Shown here: in pieces, positions 8,551 to 16,032 of the stretch
Numbering within the stretch: position 1 is the first letter of the stretch
Layout of the letters: each line of letters starts with the position of its first letter
Assembly (NCBI RefSeq): GCF_963666675.1
Contig: NZ_OY762929.1
Location: forward strand, 3,596,001 to 3,660,000
Source of the DNA: an uncultured Desulfobacter sp.
GTDB lineage: Bacteria; Desulfobacterota; Desulfobacteria; Desulfobacterales; Desulfobacteraceae
Direction of reading: 5' to 3'
DNA: 64,000 nt
Notes under the pieces: generated by a model
Seen by the model: only the letters and a program-made list of their open reading frames with translations
What the model was told of the DNA's origin: nothing
The model's database searches: none
Position numbers and translations under genes: made by a program

Positions 8551-10323
8551 ATGAACGACGATTATCAACTGGCCAATAAAACCAGAAGAGAACTCAAACG
8601 GCAAAACATGCGCCGGGACATCCTTGTCAGCGACGGCGCCAAAGCCCTGGATATGATCCTGGAGGCGCCCTCCCCTGCCACATTGATCCAGTCCTTTCCG
8701 GATCAGGATCTGTACTACCTGATGCACAAGGTGGGCGTCCATGATTTCATTCCGGTGCTGGCCATGGCCGCATCCAGTCAGTGGGAGTATATCCTGGACG
8801 TGGAGGTCTGGGACGATGACCGGCTTGATCCTTATATGATGACCCAGGTCTTTTCATTTTTGTTCAAAGCCGATCCCCAGCGGCTTTTACGCTGGGTCAT
8901 CATGGAAAAGCCTGATTTTCTGGAATATTATCTGGCGCAAAAAATGCAAATTGTCGTCCGGGAACACGACGAAGTGCCGCCCGAGGATTTTGACGACTAC
9001 ATCACCCTGGATGACAAATTTTACTTCAGGTTTCCCGGCAAAAAATCCGGTACGGATGAAAACGATGAAGCCGATATTCTGCCCCAGGACACCCCACAAG
9101 AAGACGGGCTGCCCGATGACGCGCCGGAATTGATCGAACAGATGCTTAAAAGTCTTGCCGCCATGGATCTTTCGGTGCTCCACGGCCTGCTCCTTGAAAC
9201 CGCAAGCCTTCTGCCCGCCGAAGCCGAAGAAGAACAGTTCAGGCAAAAAAATATCAGGCTGGCGGAAAAAGGGTTTCTGCCGGCCCATGAAGCGGTTGGG
9301 ATTTACCAGCCAGTGCCCCCAAAAGGGTTGAAACAAAGACCGGTAAGAGACAATGTCTCCCAGGCATCTGATCCGGATATGCCCATGCCGCCCATGTACT
9401 TCACCCAGTTTTTGAAGGGTGACGACCTGTTTGCCCAAACCCTGGCGCATCTTGATGCCCAGGGGGGTATCCCCGGCCTTGACAGCGAGCTTGCCGCCCT
9501 GATCAATAAGGTGATCAGCGCAGACCGCACAAAAATCCGGAACCGGGAATCCATTGAAAAACCCATTGAAAAAACCATGTCCACATTAAGTTTAGGACTT
9601 GAGGTGCTCATGGACGGCGCCCAAATCAGTGTGGAAACGGCAGCAAATCTGGTCAAAAAATATTTTCTTGAAGATATTTTCAGAACCGGGGCACGGGAAG
9701 GCGCAAAGATTCAGGCCACGGCAAACAAATGGTATGAGACAAGTTTCATCGGGACCAAAAATCTGCCCTTAAGTTTTCTGGGAGAAGCGTACCTGGGCAT
9801 CATTGGTGGCCTGATGATCCAGCGGCCCATGTTTTTTGCCGACTATGCCGACAAGGTCCTGTACCGCAACTTTGCAAGCCTGTCCGACATCCGGGCCACC
9901 CAACGGCAGCTGGATGAGATCATCTGCCTGGATAATTTTCTCAACAGCCTGGATGTGGACATATCCACCTTTACCTTTGGGGTGCTCACATACAAAAGCA
10001 TGATTCTGACCTTGTGGGTCCGGGACCGTATGGGCCTGAACCGGTCAAAACCATTGAGCCTTGCGCCCATTGAACTCGCTGAATTCAAAAATTTATTTGC
10101 CCAGCTGTTTGGGGAGGGGGAAACCATCGGCGATACCCAGGCAAAGGATCTGGCGTTGTGGGCCGCCCAGGCATCCGGCCTAGCGGAAACAGATCTGCCC
10201 ACGGCCCTCCAGGGCATTTTGTACAGGCTGCTGCGGGAAATTGAGTCGGAATACGGCCATGTTCAACCCACAGACCTGGACCCGCGGTTCATGCCCATGT
10301 TCCTTCTCGCAGGCCAGGAATAG
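8551..10323 (+). CDS. DUF6178 family protein
   Basis: A 590-residue soluble protein with no signal peptide. The N-terminal SPATLIQSFPDQDLYYLMHKVG and the following DVEVWDDDRLDP resemble the DUF6178 family, which I know mainly from sulfate-reducing Desulfobacterota; no function is established. The middle (about 170-200) is acidic and low-complexity, and the C-terminal half is helical. It is the last gene of the rdgB run, 18 bases after the radical SAM gene, and is followed by a repeat copy and a stem-loop that could end the transcript. Family assignment is from memory of the sequence pattern. Confidence 0.65.
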   Translation: MNDDYQLANKTRRELKRQNMRRDILVSDGAKALDMILEAPSPATLIQSFPDQDLYYLMHKVGVHDFIPVLAMAASSQWEYILDVEVWDDDRLDPYMMTQVFSFLFKADPQRLLRWVIMEKPDFLEYYLAQKMQIVVREHDEVPPEDFDDYITLDDKFYFRFPGKKSGTDENDEADILPQDTPQEDGLPDDAPELIEQMLKSLAAMDLSVLHGLLLETASLLPAEAEEEQFRQKNIRLAEKGFLPAHEAVGIYQPVPPKGLKQRPVRDNVSQASDPDMPMPPMYFTQFLKGDDLFAQTLAHLDAQGGIPGLDSELAALINKVISADRTKIRNRESIEKPIEKTMSTLSLGLEVLMDGAQISVETAANLVKKYFLEDIFRTGAREGAKIQATANKWYETSFIGTKNLPLSFLGEAYLGIIGGLMIQRPMFFADYADKVLYRNFASLSDIRATQRQLDEIICLDNFLNSLDVDISTFTFGVLTYKSMILTLWVRDRMGLNRSKPLSLAPIELAEFKNLFAQLFGEGETIGDTQAKDLALWAAQASGLAETDLPTALQGILYRLLREIESEYGHVQPTDLDPRFMPMFLLAGQE

Positions 10324-10331
10324 CGCTTCCT

Positions 10332-10427
10332 ATAACGGCCATGGGCCGAGCCAGGTCTATCATGACCCAGGCTTCGACCCACAACGAAGATTGAAAGATC
10401 TCAGTGGCTTACTGAGACTTTCATATA
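10332..10427 (-). repeat. Two-hairpin repeat, inverted copy
   Basis: Read on the minus strand this is TATATGAAAG, hairpin A (GAAAGTCTCAGT pairs with ACTGAGATCTTTC), TTCGTTGTGGG, hairpin B and CATGGCCGTTAT. Hairpin A is the best paired of all copies. It lies just after the DUF6178 stop codon. Confidence 0.8.
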
Positions 10428-10433
10428 AAAATC

Positions 10434-10479
10434 AACCACGGAAAGACACGGAAAATAAATTTCTGTGCTTTCCGTGGTT
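10434..10479 (+). terminator. Stem-loop between convergent genes
   Basis: AACCACGGAAAGACACGGAAA pairs with TTTCTGTGCTTTCCGTGGTT with few mismatches around a five-base loop, and is followed by CACTTTTTATT. The position, between the DUF6178 stop and the stop of the convergent response regulator, fits a shared terminator. The sequence also belongs to the common 'ccacggaaagacacgg' type of dispersed repeat. Confidence 0.6.
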
Positions 10480-10488
10480 AATCACTTT

Positions 10489-11232
10489 TTATTCTTCCCT
10501 GGATTCAAAAATATAGCCCACAGACCGGCGGCTTTTAAAATAGACCGGCGACTTGGGATTGGCTTCAAAATATTTTCTGAACCGGACAATGAAGTTATCC
10601 ACCGTCCGGGTGGAGGTGTCCCTGGCATACCCCCACCCGGCTTTAAGCAGCATTTTCCTGGACAAGGGCTTTCCTTGGTGGGCGATGAAAATGCGCAGCA
10701 AGGTAATTTCCTGCTCGGTCAGGACCACGTCGCCAGCCACACACCGGGCCGTGGATGTCACAAAATCAATGTGATTTGTGCCAAAGGAATAGGCCAAACC
10801 TTCAAACAAAGGACAATCTGAAGTTTTCTCCTCTTTTTCAGGCGCCTCGTACCACTCCTTGCGTTGTACCAGCCGGGCCACACGCAACAAAAATTCTTCC
10901 AGATCAAAGGGCTTTGACAGGTAGTCATCCACCCCGTATTTCAACCCCCGGACCTTATCCCGGGTGTCCCCCCGGGCCGATAAAATCAGCACAGGGATCT
11001 TTTCATCCTCTCTACGGATGGTCTGGAGAATGGAAAACCCATCCACCATGGGCAGCATAATATCCAGCACAATCAGATCCGGGTGCCAGGCACGCCATGT
11101 CTCAAGGCCTTCAATGCCGTCGGCAGCCACTTTGGCCGCATAGCCCTGGAGGGTGAGATTCAGTTTGATCCCTTCGGCAATATGGGATTCATCCTCAATG
11201 ATCAGAACACGTTTTTTTTCAGCCGTTTCCAT
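10489..11232 (-). CDS. OmpR/PhoB-family response regulator
   Basis: A 247-residue regulator. The receiver domain (about 8-122) has the acidic pair in IIEDE, the phospho-acceptor Asp in LIVLDIMLP, the Thr/Ser site in LILSARG and the Lys in LSKPFD. The C-terminal winged-helix domain (about 140-245) has LTEQEITLLRIFIAHQGKPLSR, TVDNFIVRFRKYFE and SVGYIF. It overlaps the 3' part of its cognate kinase gene by 31 bases, so the kinase is transcribed first. Targets are unknown. Confidence 0.93.
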   Translation of the reverse strand: METAEKKRVLIIEDESHIAEGIKLNLTLQGYAAKVAADGIEGLETWRAWHPDLIVLDIMLPMVDGFSILQTIRREDEKIPVLILSARGDTRDKVRGLKYGVDDYLSKPFDLEEFLLRVARLVQRKEWYEAPEKEEKTSDCPLFEGLAYSFGTNHIDFVTSTARCVAGDVVLTEQEITLLRIFIAHQGKPLSRKMLLKAGWGYARDTSTRTVDNFIVRFRKYFEANPKSPVYFKSRRSVGYIFESREE

Positions 11233-12218
11233 AACTCCTTATCTCTGACGCTGGCAATGCTTGCCCGGGGAATGGTAATGGTAAATTTGGCGCCGTTGCC
11301 CTTGCCTTCGCTGGACACCGACGCCCGCCAGCCGTGAATGGCGGCAATACTTGAGACAAGATACAACCCAAGGCCGGATCCTGTATTTGCCTGGTTGCTG
11401 TTTCTGTCCCCCTGGTAAAATTTTCGAAAAATCTTTTTTGCATCCTGCTTTTCCACACCAATGCCGTTATCAATAAATTCAATGGTCACTTTCTGCAAGT
11501 AACTTTTAAATAAAATGGTCAGACAGGGTGTGCGGCTTTCATTGTATCGGATGGCATTTGAAAAAATGTTGGTCAGCAGAATATCCAGTAAAAAGACATT
11601 GACCGGATACTCAAATTTGCCCCCCGACGGATTTTTAATTTTTACCTCAAGATCCCTGAACAATGAGGCATTTTTCCGGCAAAAGTCCTGTAAAACCACC
11701 ACAAGGCTTTCCCGGGTCACCTTTGATCCAAAATTCTGGCTTTCAATGCGCGCCAAATTAAGAATCCGGTCAATATTCTCCGTGAGTCGGTCAATATCCT
11801 TGAGCATATCCGTACTGTATTTTTTTACATCCCCCGGATCCATGGGATGGCGGATAAAGGTTTCAAGATAGAGACGAAGGGAGGTCACGGGGGTTTTGAG
11901 CTCATGGGTGAAATTATAGATAAAATTGTGCTGGAGTCGAAACAGATTCACGGTCTTCTGGTAGTAGATAAAGGCAAGAAAAATACCGGCCAGCACCACG
12001 AAGATCAACAGGCTTAACACCAGTATGGTCATGCCTGTTTTGGAAGGAAAAATGGCCTGGGGCGCAATGTTGAACTTGAGCATCACCACCTCAAGGGCCG
12101 AACGGATCTCCATGTACAAACTGACCGTGAGGACCAGAAATGTGGCAAGGGCAAACAGAGAGCAGGCAAAAATAAACACCGGGTGGAGGTACCACCGGGA
12201 AGGGTTCAGAATCTGCAT
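11202..12218 (-). CDS. Membrane sensor histidine kinase
   Basis: A 338-residue kinase with two transmembrane helices (about 13-33 and 62-85) and only a 25-30 residue periplasmic loop, so it probably senses within or near the membrane. No HAMP domain is evident. The HisKA phospho-acceptor is FTHELKTPVTSLRLYLE. The ATPase domain shows NIFSNAIRYNE (N box), IDNGIGV (G1) and GSGLGLYLVSSIAAIHG (G2). It forms an operon with the OmpR-type regulator downstream. A good sigma-70-type promoter is visible about 75-100 bases upstream. Confidence 0.92.
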   Translation of the reverse strand: MQILNPSRWYLHPVFIFACSLFALATFLVLTVSLYMEIRSALEVVMLKFNIAPQAIFPSKTGMTILVLSLLIFVVLAGIFLAFIYYQKTVNLFRLQHNFIYNFTHELKTPVTSLRLYLETFIRHPMDPGDVKKYSTDMLKDIDRLTENIDRILNLARIESQNFGSKVTRESLVVVLQDFCRKNASLFRDLEVKIKNPSGGKFEYPVNVFLLDILLTNIFSNAIRYNESRTPCLTILFKSYLQKVTIEFIDNGIGVEKQDAKKIFRKFYQGDRNSNQANTGSGLGLYLVSSIAAIHGWRASVSSEGKGNGAKFTITIPRASIASVRDKELWKRLKKNVF

Positions 12219-12288
12219 GGATTAATCTTTATTTAATATGGGATGTGCATTTGTGCATAACAGCAAATGATTCATAAGTTTAGTGCAT

Positions 12289-12317
12289 AATTATTTCTCC
12301 AATTGAAAAAATGTCAA
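12289..12317 (-). promoter_or_regulatory. Sigma-70-type promoter of the kinase/regulator pair
   Basis: On the minus strand TTGACA (12312-12317) is followed after 17 bases by ATAATT (12289-12294). Downstream, the leader holds several copies of GTGCATAA-like sequence (within 12241-12290), which could be a binding site for a regulator such as the pair's own response regulator. Confidence 0.5.
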
Positions 12318-12429
12318 GGTATTATTTATGAATATACCCACGGCGGGTCTAAATGCTACCTATATTCTTCGGGCAACGCTTCAAACATATTTATCAAAAC
12401 GTCACCCCCCTTCAAAATGAACTTCATAT

Positions 12430-12478
12430 GTTGTTGCAAGTTTAGCCTTGATAGACCAGGTCTCCCAATAGTCGTTAG
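12430..12478 (+). repeat. Possible degenerate two-hairpin repeat fragment
   Basis: GATAGACCAGGTCTCCCA followed by ATAGTCGTTA resembles the end of the two-hairpin repeat (GATAGACCTGGCTCGGCCCA then TGGCCGTTA). GACCAGGTC itself is a small palindrome. It overlaps the last bases of the DUF2325 gene. Similarity is weak. Confidence 0.25.
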
Positions 12479-13695
12479 TTGAGACTTGCGGAATCTTCGG
12501 GAACAATCAACGCCTGGGTTACGGCGGACAGGCTTGCGCTGTTTAAAATTTTCAGCTCCTTATTATACCGGGTACACAGGTGCTTCACCTTTAAACAGGC
12601 ATTATGACTGTTGCAGCTCACAGGGCAGACCACCACATCACAGCGTCTGACTTTGGCGGCAAGATCATCATTGCTGCTTCTAAGATAGCCGTCATGGTAA
12701 TCAAACTCTCCGCCGGCTTTTTCAACGATCTGCCGGTAGTAGGATTTCATTTTGGTAATACCGCCGATCATAAAAATCCGTCGGGCACACAAGCGGCGTC
12801 TCGGACAATCCTGATCGGGGCACTCTCCTGTTACCGGACAGGTTTCAGGCTCCCCGCAATTGCAGACATCATCGGCTCCTGCGGTAAAAACCGACGAGAG
12901 CTGCTCAAACTCCGCTTTGAGCATGGTGTTTTCATTTTCGGCGCTGAACAATTGAATTTCAAGTTGTTTTCTCGCCCGCTCCAGGTTCAGGACCTCTTCT
13001 TTTTGACGGCTTAATTCCTGTTCAAGGCGTTCAACATCCTGATTCAGATCAGGGCCAGACGGTTGCGTAAAAACCGTTTGGGTTTCAAGTTGTACAAGTT
13101 GCCTTTTAAGCCGATTTTTTTCGGTGGCAAGACACTCTTTTTCTTTACCAGTTTGCTTTAACTGGCTGACCAGTCCCCGGATTTTTTTATTTTTCTCACT
13201 TACCTTATTTTTTTCCCGGGCCAGGCTCTGATCCGCCGCTTCAAGTTTTTTGCGGACGCTGAAAACTTCGGTCATATTGGCATGGGAAAGCATATGAACT
13301 TCACCATGAATATCCTTGAGCAAATCAATGTCTGTATCCTTGTGTGCCACAATGGCATACATCACAGGGCCGATGATCCCCCGGGCAGAATAGTCGTTCC
13401 ACAGGCTTCTGACCCCTTTTGCGTTCTTTTTCTTATACAGGGCTGCAATCTGCTTCATATACTTTCCAGCCTGATGCCGGATAAAGTTGTTCGTTTTGAT
13501 GGACACCGCATTTTCATCCCCCATACATCCCATCAAATAGGAGTGGTATTCATAGGGTTTAAGACCGTTGACATCCCAACCGCATTTTTTAAGAATGTCC
13601 CTGTGTTTGTTCACAGACAACATCGCACCGATGACGGGGCATTTAAAATTACGCTCAATCTCCCATACATTTGCAAAACACCTCATCGCATCCAT
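12475..13695 (-). CDS. DUF2325 protein with coiled coil and cysteine-rich linker
   Basis: A 406-residue protein starting at ATG 13695, behind AGGAGAGG. The first 130 residues are a globular helical region. Residues about 145-285 are a long coiled coil (EKNKVSEKNKKIRG, then RLEQELSRQKEEVLNLERA). A cysteine-rich stretch, CNCGEPETCPVTGECPDQDC near 285-310, could bind metal or an iron-sulfur cluster. The last 90 residues match DUF2325: IFMIGGITKMKSYYRQIVEK, RRCDVVVCPVSCNSHNACLK. The biochemical role of DUF2325 is not settled. A promoter and an AGTTAG-CTAACT dyad lie upstream. Confidence 0.75.
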   Translation of the reverse strand: MDAMRCFANVWEIERNFKCPVIGAMLSVNKHRDILKKCGWDVNGLKPYEYHSYLMGCMGDENAVSIKTNNFIRHQAGKYMKQIAALYKKKNAKGVRSLWNDYSARGIIGPVMYAIVAHKDTDIDLLKDIHGEVHMLSHANMTEVFSVRKKLEAADQSLAREKNKVSEKNKKIRGLVSQLKQTGKEKECLATEKNRLKRQLVQLETQTVFTQPSGPDLNQDVERLEQELSRQKEEVLNLERARKQLEIQLFSAENENTMLKAEFEQLSSVFTAGADDVCNCGEPETCPVTGECPDQDCPRRRLCARRIFMIGGITKMKSYYRQIVEKAGGEFDYHDGYLRSSNDDLAAKVRRCDVVVCPVSCNSHNACLKVKHLCTRYNKELKILNSASLSAVTQALIVPEDSASLN

Positions 13696-13781
13696 CAATA
13701 CCTCTCCTGATTTTAATAAATTACCGCCATTCGGGCAGACTGTTCACTATCTGGAATTATGAAATCACAGAACTTGAATTA

Positions 13782-13834
13782 AGTTAGACCTAACTAATAA
13801 TTAAATAAATACAAAACACTTTATATTCTGTCAA
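13782..13834 (-). promoter_or_regulatory. Promoter and dyad upstream of the DUF2325 gene
   Basis: TTGACA (13829-13834, minus strand) and TATTTA (13806-13811) are 17 bases apart. Just downstream lies the dyad AGTTAGacCTAACT (13782-13795), placed where a repressor could block initiation. In the second copy of the local tandem duplication this dyad has decayed (TTAGACACCACTAAT near 14174). Confidence 0.5.
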
Positions 13835-13870
13835 TAATTAATTTTGTATTTGCAAAAGAAAGATTTAAAA

Positions 13871-13922
13871 GGCAGGCCTCCGTGCCTGCCCTAACGGGGG
13901 CAAACACAGGGGGATTGCCCCT
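13871..13922 (-). repeat. GC-rich extragenic repeat (REP-like), copy 2
   Basis: This is the reverse complement of the repeat at 2714-2765: GGCAGGCCTCCGTGCCTGCC, CTAACGGGGGCAA, then GGGGGATTGCCCCT. It lies inside the first half of the tRNA duplication only. Confidence 0.75.
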
Positions 13923-13977
13923 AGGAAATATGGCCGATCTTATGATCAAGCCCATCATATTTATCACAGGGCTCAAA

Positions 13978-14012
13978 AACAAAAATCCCGGCAACCTTGG
14001 GGTTGTCGGGAT
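13978..14012 (-). terminator. Terminator of tRNA-Asn copy 1
   Basis: ATCCCGGCAACC pairs with GGTTGTCGGGAT (one G-U pair) around TTGG; on the minus strand the stem is followed by TTTTTGTTTTT. It starts about 16 bases after the tRNA 3' end. Confidence 0.85.
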
Positions 14013-14027
14013 GTTATCTTTTAGGGG

Positions 14028-14103
14028 TGGCTCCCCAGCACGGACTTGAACCGCGGACTTAGTGGTTAACAGCCACTCGCTCTGCCAACTGAGCTACTGG
14101 GGA
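14028..14103 (-). tRNA. tRNA-Asn (GTT), copy 1
   Basis: The 76-base gene on the minus strand begins TCCCCAGTAGCTCAGTTGGC and ends with encoded CCA. The acceptor stem TCCCCAG/CTGGGGA is perfect, the D-loop has AGTTGGCAGAGC, the anticodon loop is CTGTTAA (anticodon GTT) and the T-arm is CGGTTCAAGTCCG. It has its own promoter (14132-14160) and terminator (13978-14012), forming a stand-alone unit. Confidence 0.97.
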
Positions 14104-14131
14104 ACAGTGTCTCTCAATCAAAGACCTGAGG

Positions 14132-14160
14132 GTTATATACCAACCCCAATTCCATGTCAA
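14132..14160 (-). promoter_or_regulatory. Promoter of tRNA-Asn copy 1
   Basis: TTGACA (14155-14160) and TATAAC (14132-14137) are 17 bases apart, ending 28 bases before the tRNA 5' end; a near-consensus sigma-70 promoter. Confidence 0.85.
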
Positions 14161-14303
14161 GAAATTTCGATTAAGTTAGACACCACTAATATATATGTAA
14201 ATATAAAAACACTTTTTTTAAAAAAACGACAGATTTTATATTTACAAAAGGGCTATTTTAAACAGGCGGACAGATTTAACCCTGACTATTTGACCATAGG
14301 TAC

Positions 14304-14341
14304 TAAAAACAAAATCCCGGCAACCTTGGGGTTGTCGGGAT
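14304..14341 (-). terminator. Terminator of tRNA-Asn copy 2
   Basis: The same ATCCCGGCAACC/GGTTGTCGGGAT hairpin as at 13985, with TTTTGTTTTT on the minus strand side. Confidence 0.85.
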
Positions 14342-14355
14342 GTTATCTTTTAGGG

Positions 14356-14431
14356 TGGCTCCCCAGCACGGACTTGAACCGCGGACTTAGTGGTTAACAG
14401 CCACTCGCTCTGCCAACTGAGCTACTGGGGA
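14356..14431 (-). tRNA. tRNA-Asn (GTT), copy 2
   Basis: This gene is identical in sequence to the tRNA-Asn at 14028-14103, including encoded CCA and the GTT anticodon. It lies 328 bases from the first copy as part of a tandem duplication and keeps its own promoter and terminator, so both copies should be expressed. Confidence 0.97.
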
Positions 14432-14459
14432 ACAGTGTCTCTCAATCAAAGACCTGAGG

Positions 14460-14488
14460 GTTATATACCAACCCCGATTCCATGTCAA
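14460..14488 (-). promoter_or_regulatory. Promoter of tRNA-Asn copy 2
   Basis: TTGACA (14483-14488) and TATAAC (14460-14465), 17 bases apart, as for copy 1; the spacer differs by a single base (C for T). Confidence 0.85.
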
Positions 14489-14505
14489 GCACTTTCAATA
14501 AAAAA

Positions 14506-14534
14506 ATTTGACATCCCCTTTTCTTGGGATTATT
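14506..14534 (+). promoter_or_regulatory. Promoter of the small Gln/Asn-rich protein gene
   Basis: TTGACA (14506-14511) and TATTCT (14529-14534), 17 bases apart, with the ATG 42 bases downstream. Confidence 0.65.
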
Positions 14535-14575
14535 CTTAACTTGTATTAAAAAATTCAGCATAGAAAGGACACCAA

Positions 14576-14896
14576 ATGAATATCACCGGTATTCAGGGAC
14601 TGAACGCCTACACAGCCAATGCACAAATGGCAGACACGGCACCTGTCCAGAACAACAATAAGGAAGCAACCGCGGCAACCGATATTAATAAGGAGAACGC
14701 CCAGACCCTTCAGGAAGCCTTTCAAGTTGAAATCACACCGCAGGCATTAACACTTCAGTCGCAAAAGCAACAAGACCTGGCCCAAGAAGAGCAAAATCAA
14801 CAGCCGACCCTGCAAAACTTTAAAGATGGTCAGATGGATCAATCAATGAATCAACCCCAGGTCCTGCGAGGCGGCCAGGTTAATATCATTGCCTGA
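14576..14896 (+). CDS. Small Gln/Asn/Ala-rich hypothetical protein
   Basis: A 106-residue protein I do not recognise. It starts at ATG 14576 behind GAAAGGACACCAA. The composition is rich in Gln, Asn, Ala and Thr, with no Cys, no signal peptide and no membrane segment. The N-terminus MNITGIQGLNAYTANAQM and the polar middle recall the flexible starts of flagellar or secretion-related small proteins, but that is only an impression. It has its own promoter and lies 112 bases before rseC-like. Confidence 0.6.
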   Translation: MNITGIQGLNAYTANAQMADTAPVQNNNKEATAATDINKENAQTLQEAFQVEITPQALTLQSQKQQDLAQEEQNQQPTLQNFKDGQMDQSMNQPQVLRGGQVNIIA

Positions 14897-15008
14897 CATT
14901 TATTATAGAGGACCGTTAACCTGAACCGTTACACACCAAGGACTGGATCAATTTTTTGTAAGCAGCCCTAAGGTGCTGACACCAACCCTCAATGAAAAAG
15001 AGCAAATC

Positions 15009-15455
15009 ATGATTACTGAAGACGGAATTGTCACACACGCTACACCTGAAAAAGCCTGGATTAAAACCACCCGCTCGGCAGCTTGCGAAAGCTGCTCTTC
15101 AAAAGACTCCTGTGGTGTCAGCCACCATCCTTCCGAAGAGATGACCATCGTTGTTCCCAACACCATTAGTGTCGTAGAAGGAGACCGGGTGATTGTGGGC
15201 ATTGATTCCGGTCCCATGCTTTTTTTAAGTTTCTTTCTTTATGTATTCCCTATTATATTGCTCATCATCGGCGCACTGATCGGGGATGCCCTTGCCCCTA
15301 CCCTGGGAATAAGCAACTCAGCCATGTCCATGGGTGTTGGTTTTTTATTATTTGCCGTCGCTTTTTTTATCATCAGAAAAAAGCAGGCCGGCATGTCCAA
15401 AAAAGATAAATACAAACCCTTCCTCGTCAGAAAAAAAGCCCCCCTGAACTCCTAA
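15009..15455 (+). CDS. rseC: SoxR-reducing system protein RseC family
   Basis: From ATG 15009 the protein has 148 residues. The RseC pattern is clear: MITEDGIVTH, a cysteine cluster CESCSSKDSCGV near 29-40, a small beta domain (VPNTISVVEGDRVIVGID) and two transmembrane helices (about 70-93 and 102-122) before a basic tail. In enterobacteria RseC acts with an Rnf-like complex to keep SoxR reduced, and RseC-type genes often lie beside rnf operons, as here. A GTG at 14973 would add 12 residues; family members usually begin at the MITE- position. Its exact role outside enterobacteria is unknown. Confidence 0.85.
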   Translation: MITEDGIVTHATPEKAWIKTTRSAACESCSSKDSCGVSHHPSEEMTIVVPNTISVVEGDRVIVGIDSGPMLFLSFFLYVFPIILLIIGALIGDALAPTLGISNSAMSMGVGFLLFAVAFFIIRKKQAGMSKKDKYKPFLVRKKAPLNS

Positions 15456-15497
15456 AAATTGCATCATTGTAATAAATAAAAATCCCCCACTTTTTCC

Positions 15498-15526
15498 TTG
15501 TAAATCTAAAGTCAATATACTATATA
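15498..15526 (+). promoter_or_regulatory. Candidate promoter of the rnf operon
   Basis: TTGTAA (15498-15503) and TATATA (15521-15526) are 17 bases apart, 60 bases before the cytochrome gene. Confidence 0.5.
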
Positions 15527-15585
15527 CGCTTCCAGTTGTGGGTTCGTCGATAACCTCTAACCCCTAAAACATTGAGAGAAGAATT

Positions 15586-15954
15586 ATGACATCACAACGC
15601 GACCTGAAAATAGCTGTATGGATCATGATCGTTCTTTTAGTCACAGGGATTGTATGTTACGCGTCCTTTTCCCCACCTGTTCCTGACAATCCAGTCAGAC
15701 TGATGTTTCAGAACAAAGCAGGCAAAGTTTTATTCACCCACCTCATGCACACAGACGATTACTCTTTAGATTGTCTGGACTGCCATCACAATTTAGCCGA
15801 TGGCGACGAGACCTACAACTGCAGCGAGTGCCATGAGGAAACCGGTGACGAAGACATGCCTTCAAGGGCTGACGCATTCCACGCCCAGTGCAAGGGATGC
15901 CATGAAGATTATGGTGCGGGTCCGGTAGAATGTAATGCATGTCATGCGAATTAA
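15586..15954 (+). CDS. Tetraheme c3-family cytochrome of the Rnf operon
   Basis: A 122-residue protein with an N-terminal membrane anchor or signal (residues 9-28) and a short heme domain. Four CxxCH heme sites are visible: CLDCH 63-67, CSECH 79-83, CKGCH 102-106 and CNACH 116-120. Extra histidines at 52, 55, 68 and 99 could serve as distal ligands for bis-His coordination. It should face the periplasm. The gene starts an operon with rnfCDGEAB, so it probably exchanges electrons between the Rnf complex and the periplasmic cytochrome pool, as proposed for Rnf-linked cytochromes of other sulfate reducers. No clear signal peptidase site, so it may stay membrane-anchored. Confidence 0.88.
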   Translation: MTSQRDLKIAVWIMIVLLVTGIVCYASFSPPVPDNPVRLMFQNKAGKVLFTHLMHTDDYSLDCLDCHHNLADGDETYNCSECHEETGDEDMPSRADAFHAQCKGCHEDYGAGPVECNACHAN

Positions 15955-16032
15955 TTTTTTCAGGATGACGGACAATGCCCTGATTAAGTTTAAGGCTTGG
16001 CTTAAGATTTTTACAACACTTAAGGACTAATT

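Larger units (their letters stand above)
13775..14490. repeat. Tandem duplication containing two tRNA-Asn units
   Basis: Two consecutive segments, about 13775-14168 and 14168-14490, align along their length. Both contain a ATTAAGTTAGAC start, an AT-rich stretch with CAAAACACTTT- and TTTGCAAAAG-like blocks, a GGCAGG-type block, a terminator, tRNA-Asn and its promoter. The tRNA halves are almost identical, the flanks diverged. The first copy has an extra REP-like repeat (13871-13922) that the second lacks. Confidence 0.8.

Noticed and set aside
13775..14490. A CRISPR array, because of repeated blocks.
   Set aside because: Only two long copies are present, each with a tRNA, promoter and terminator; there are no short regular repeats with spacers.
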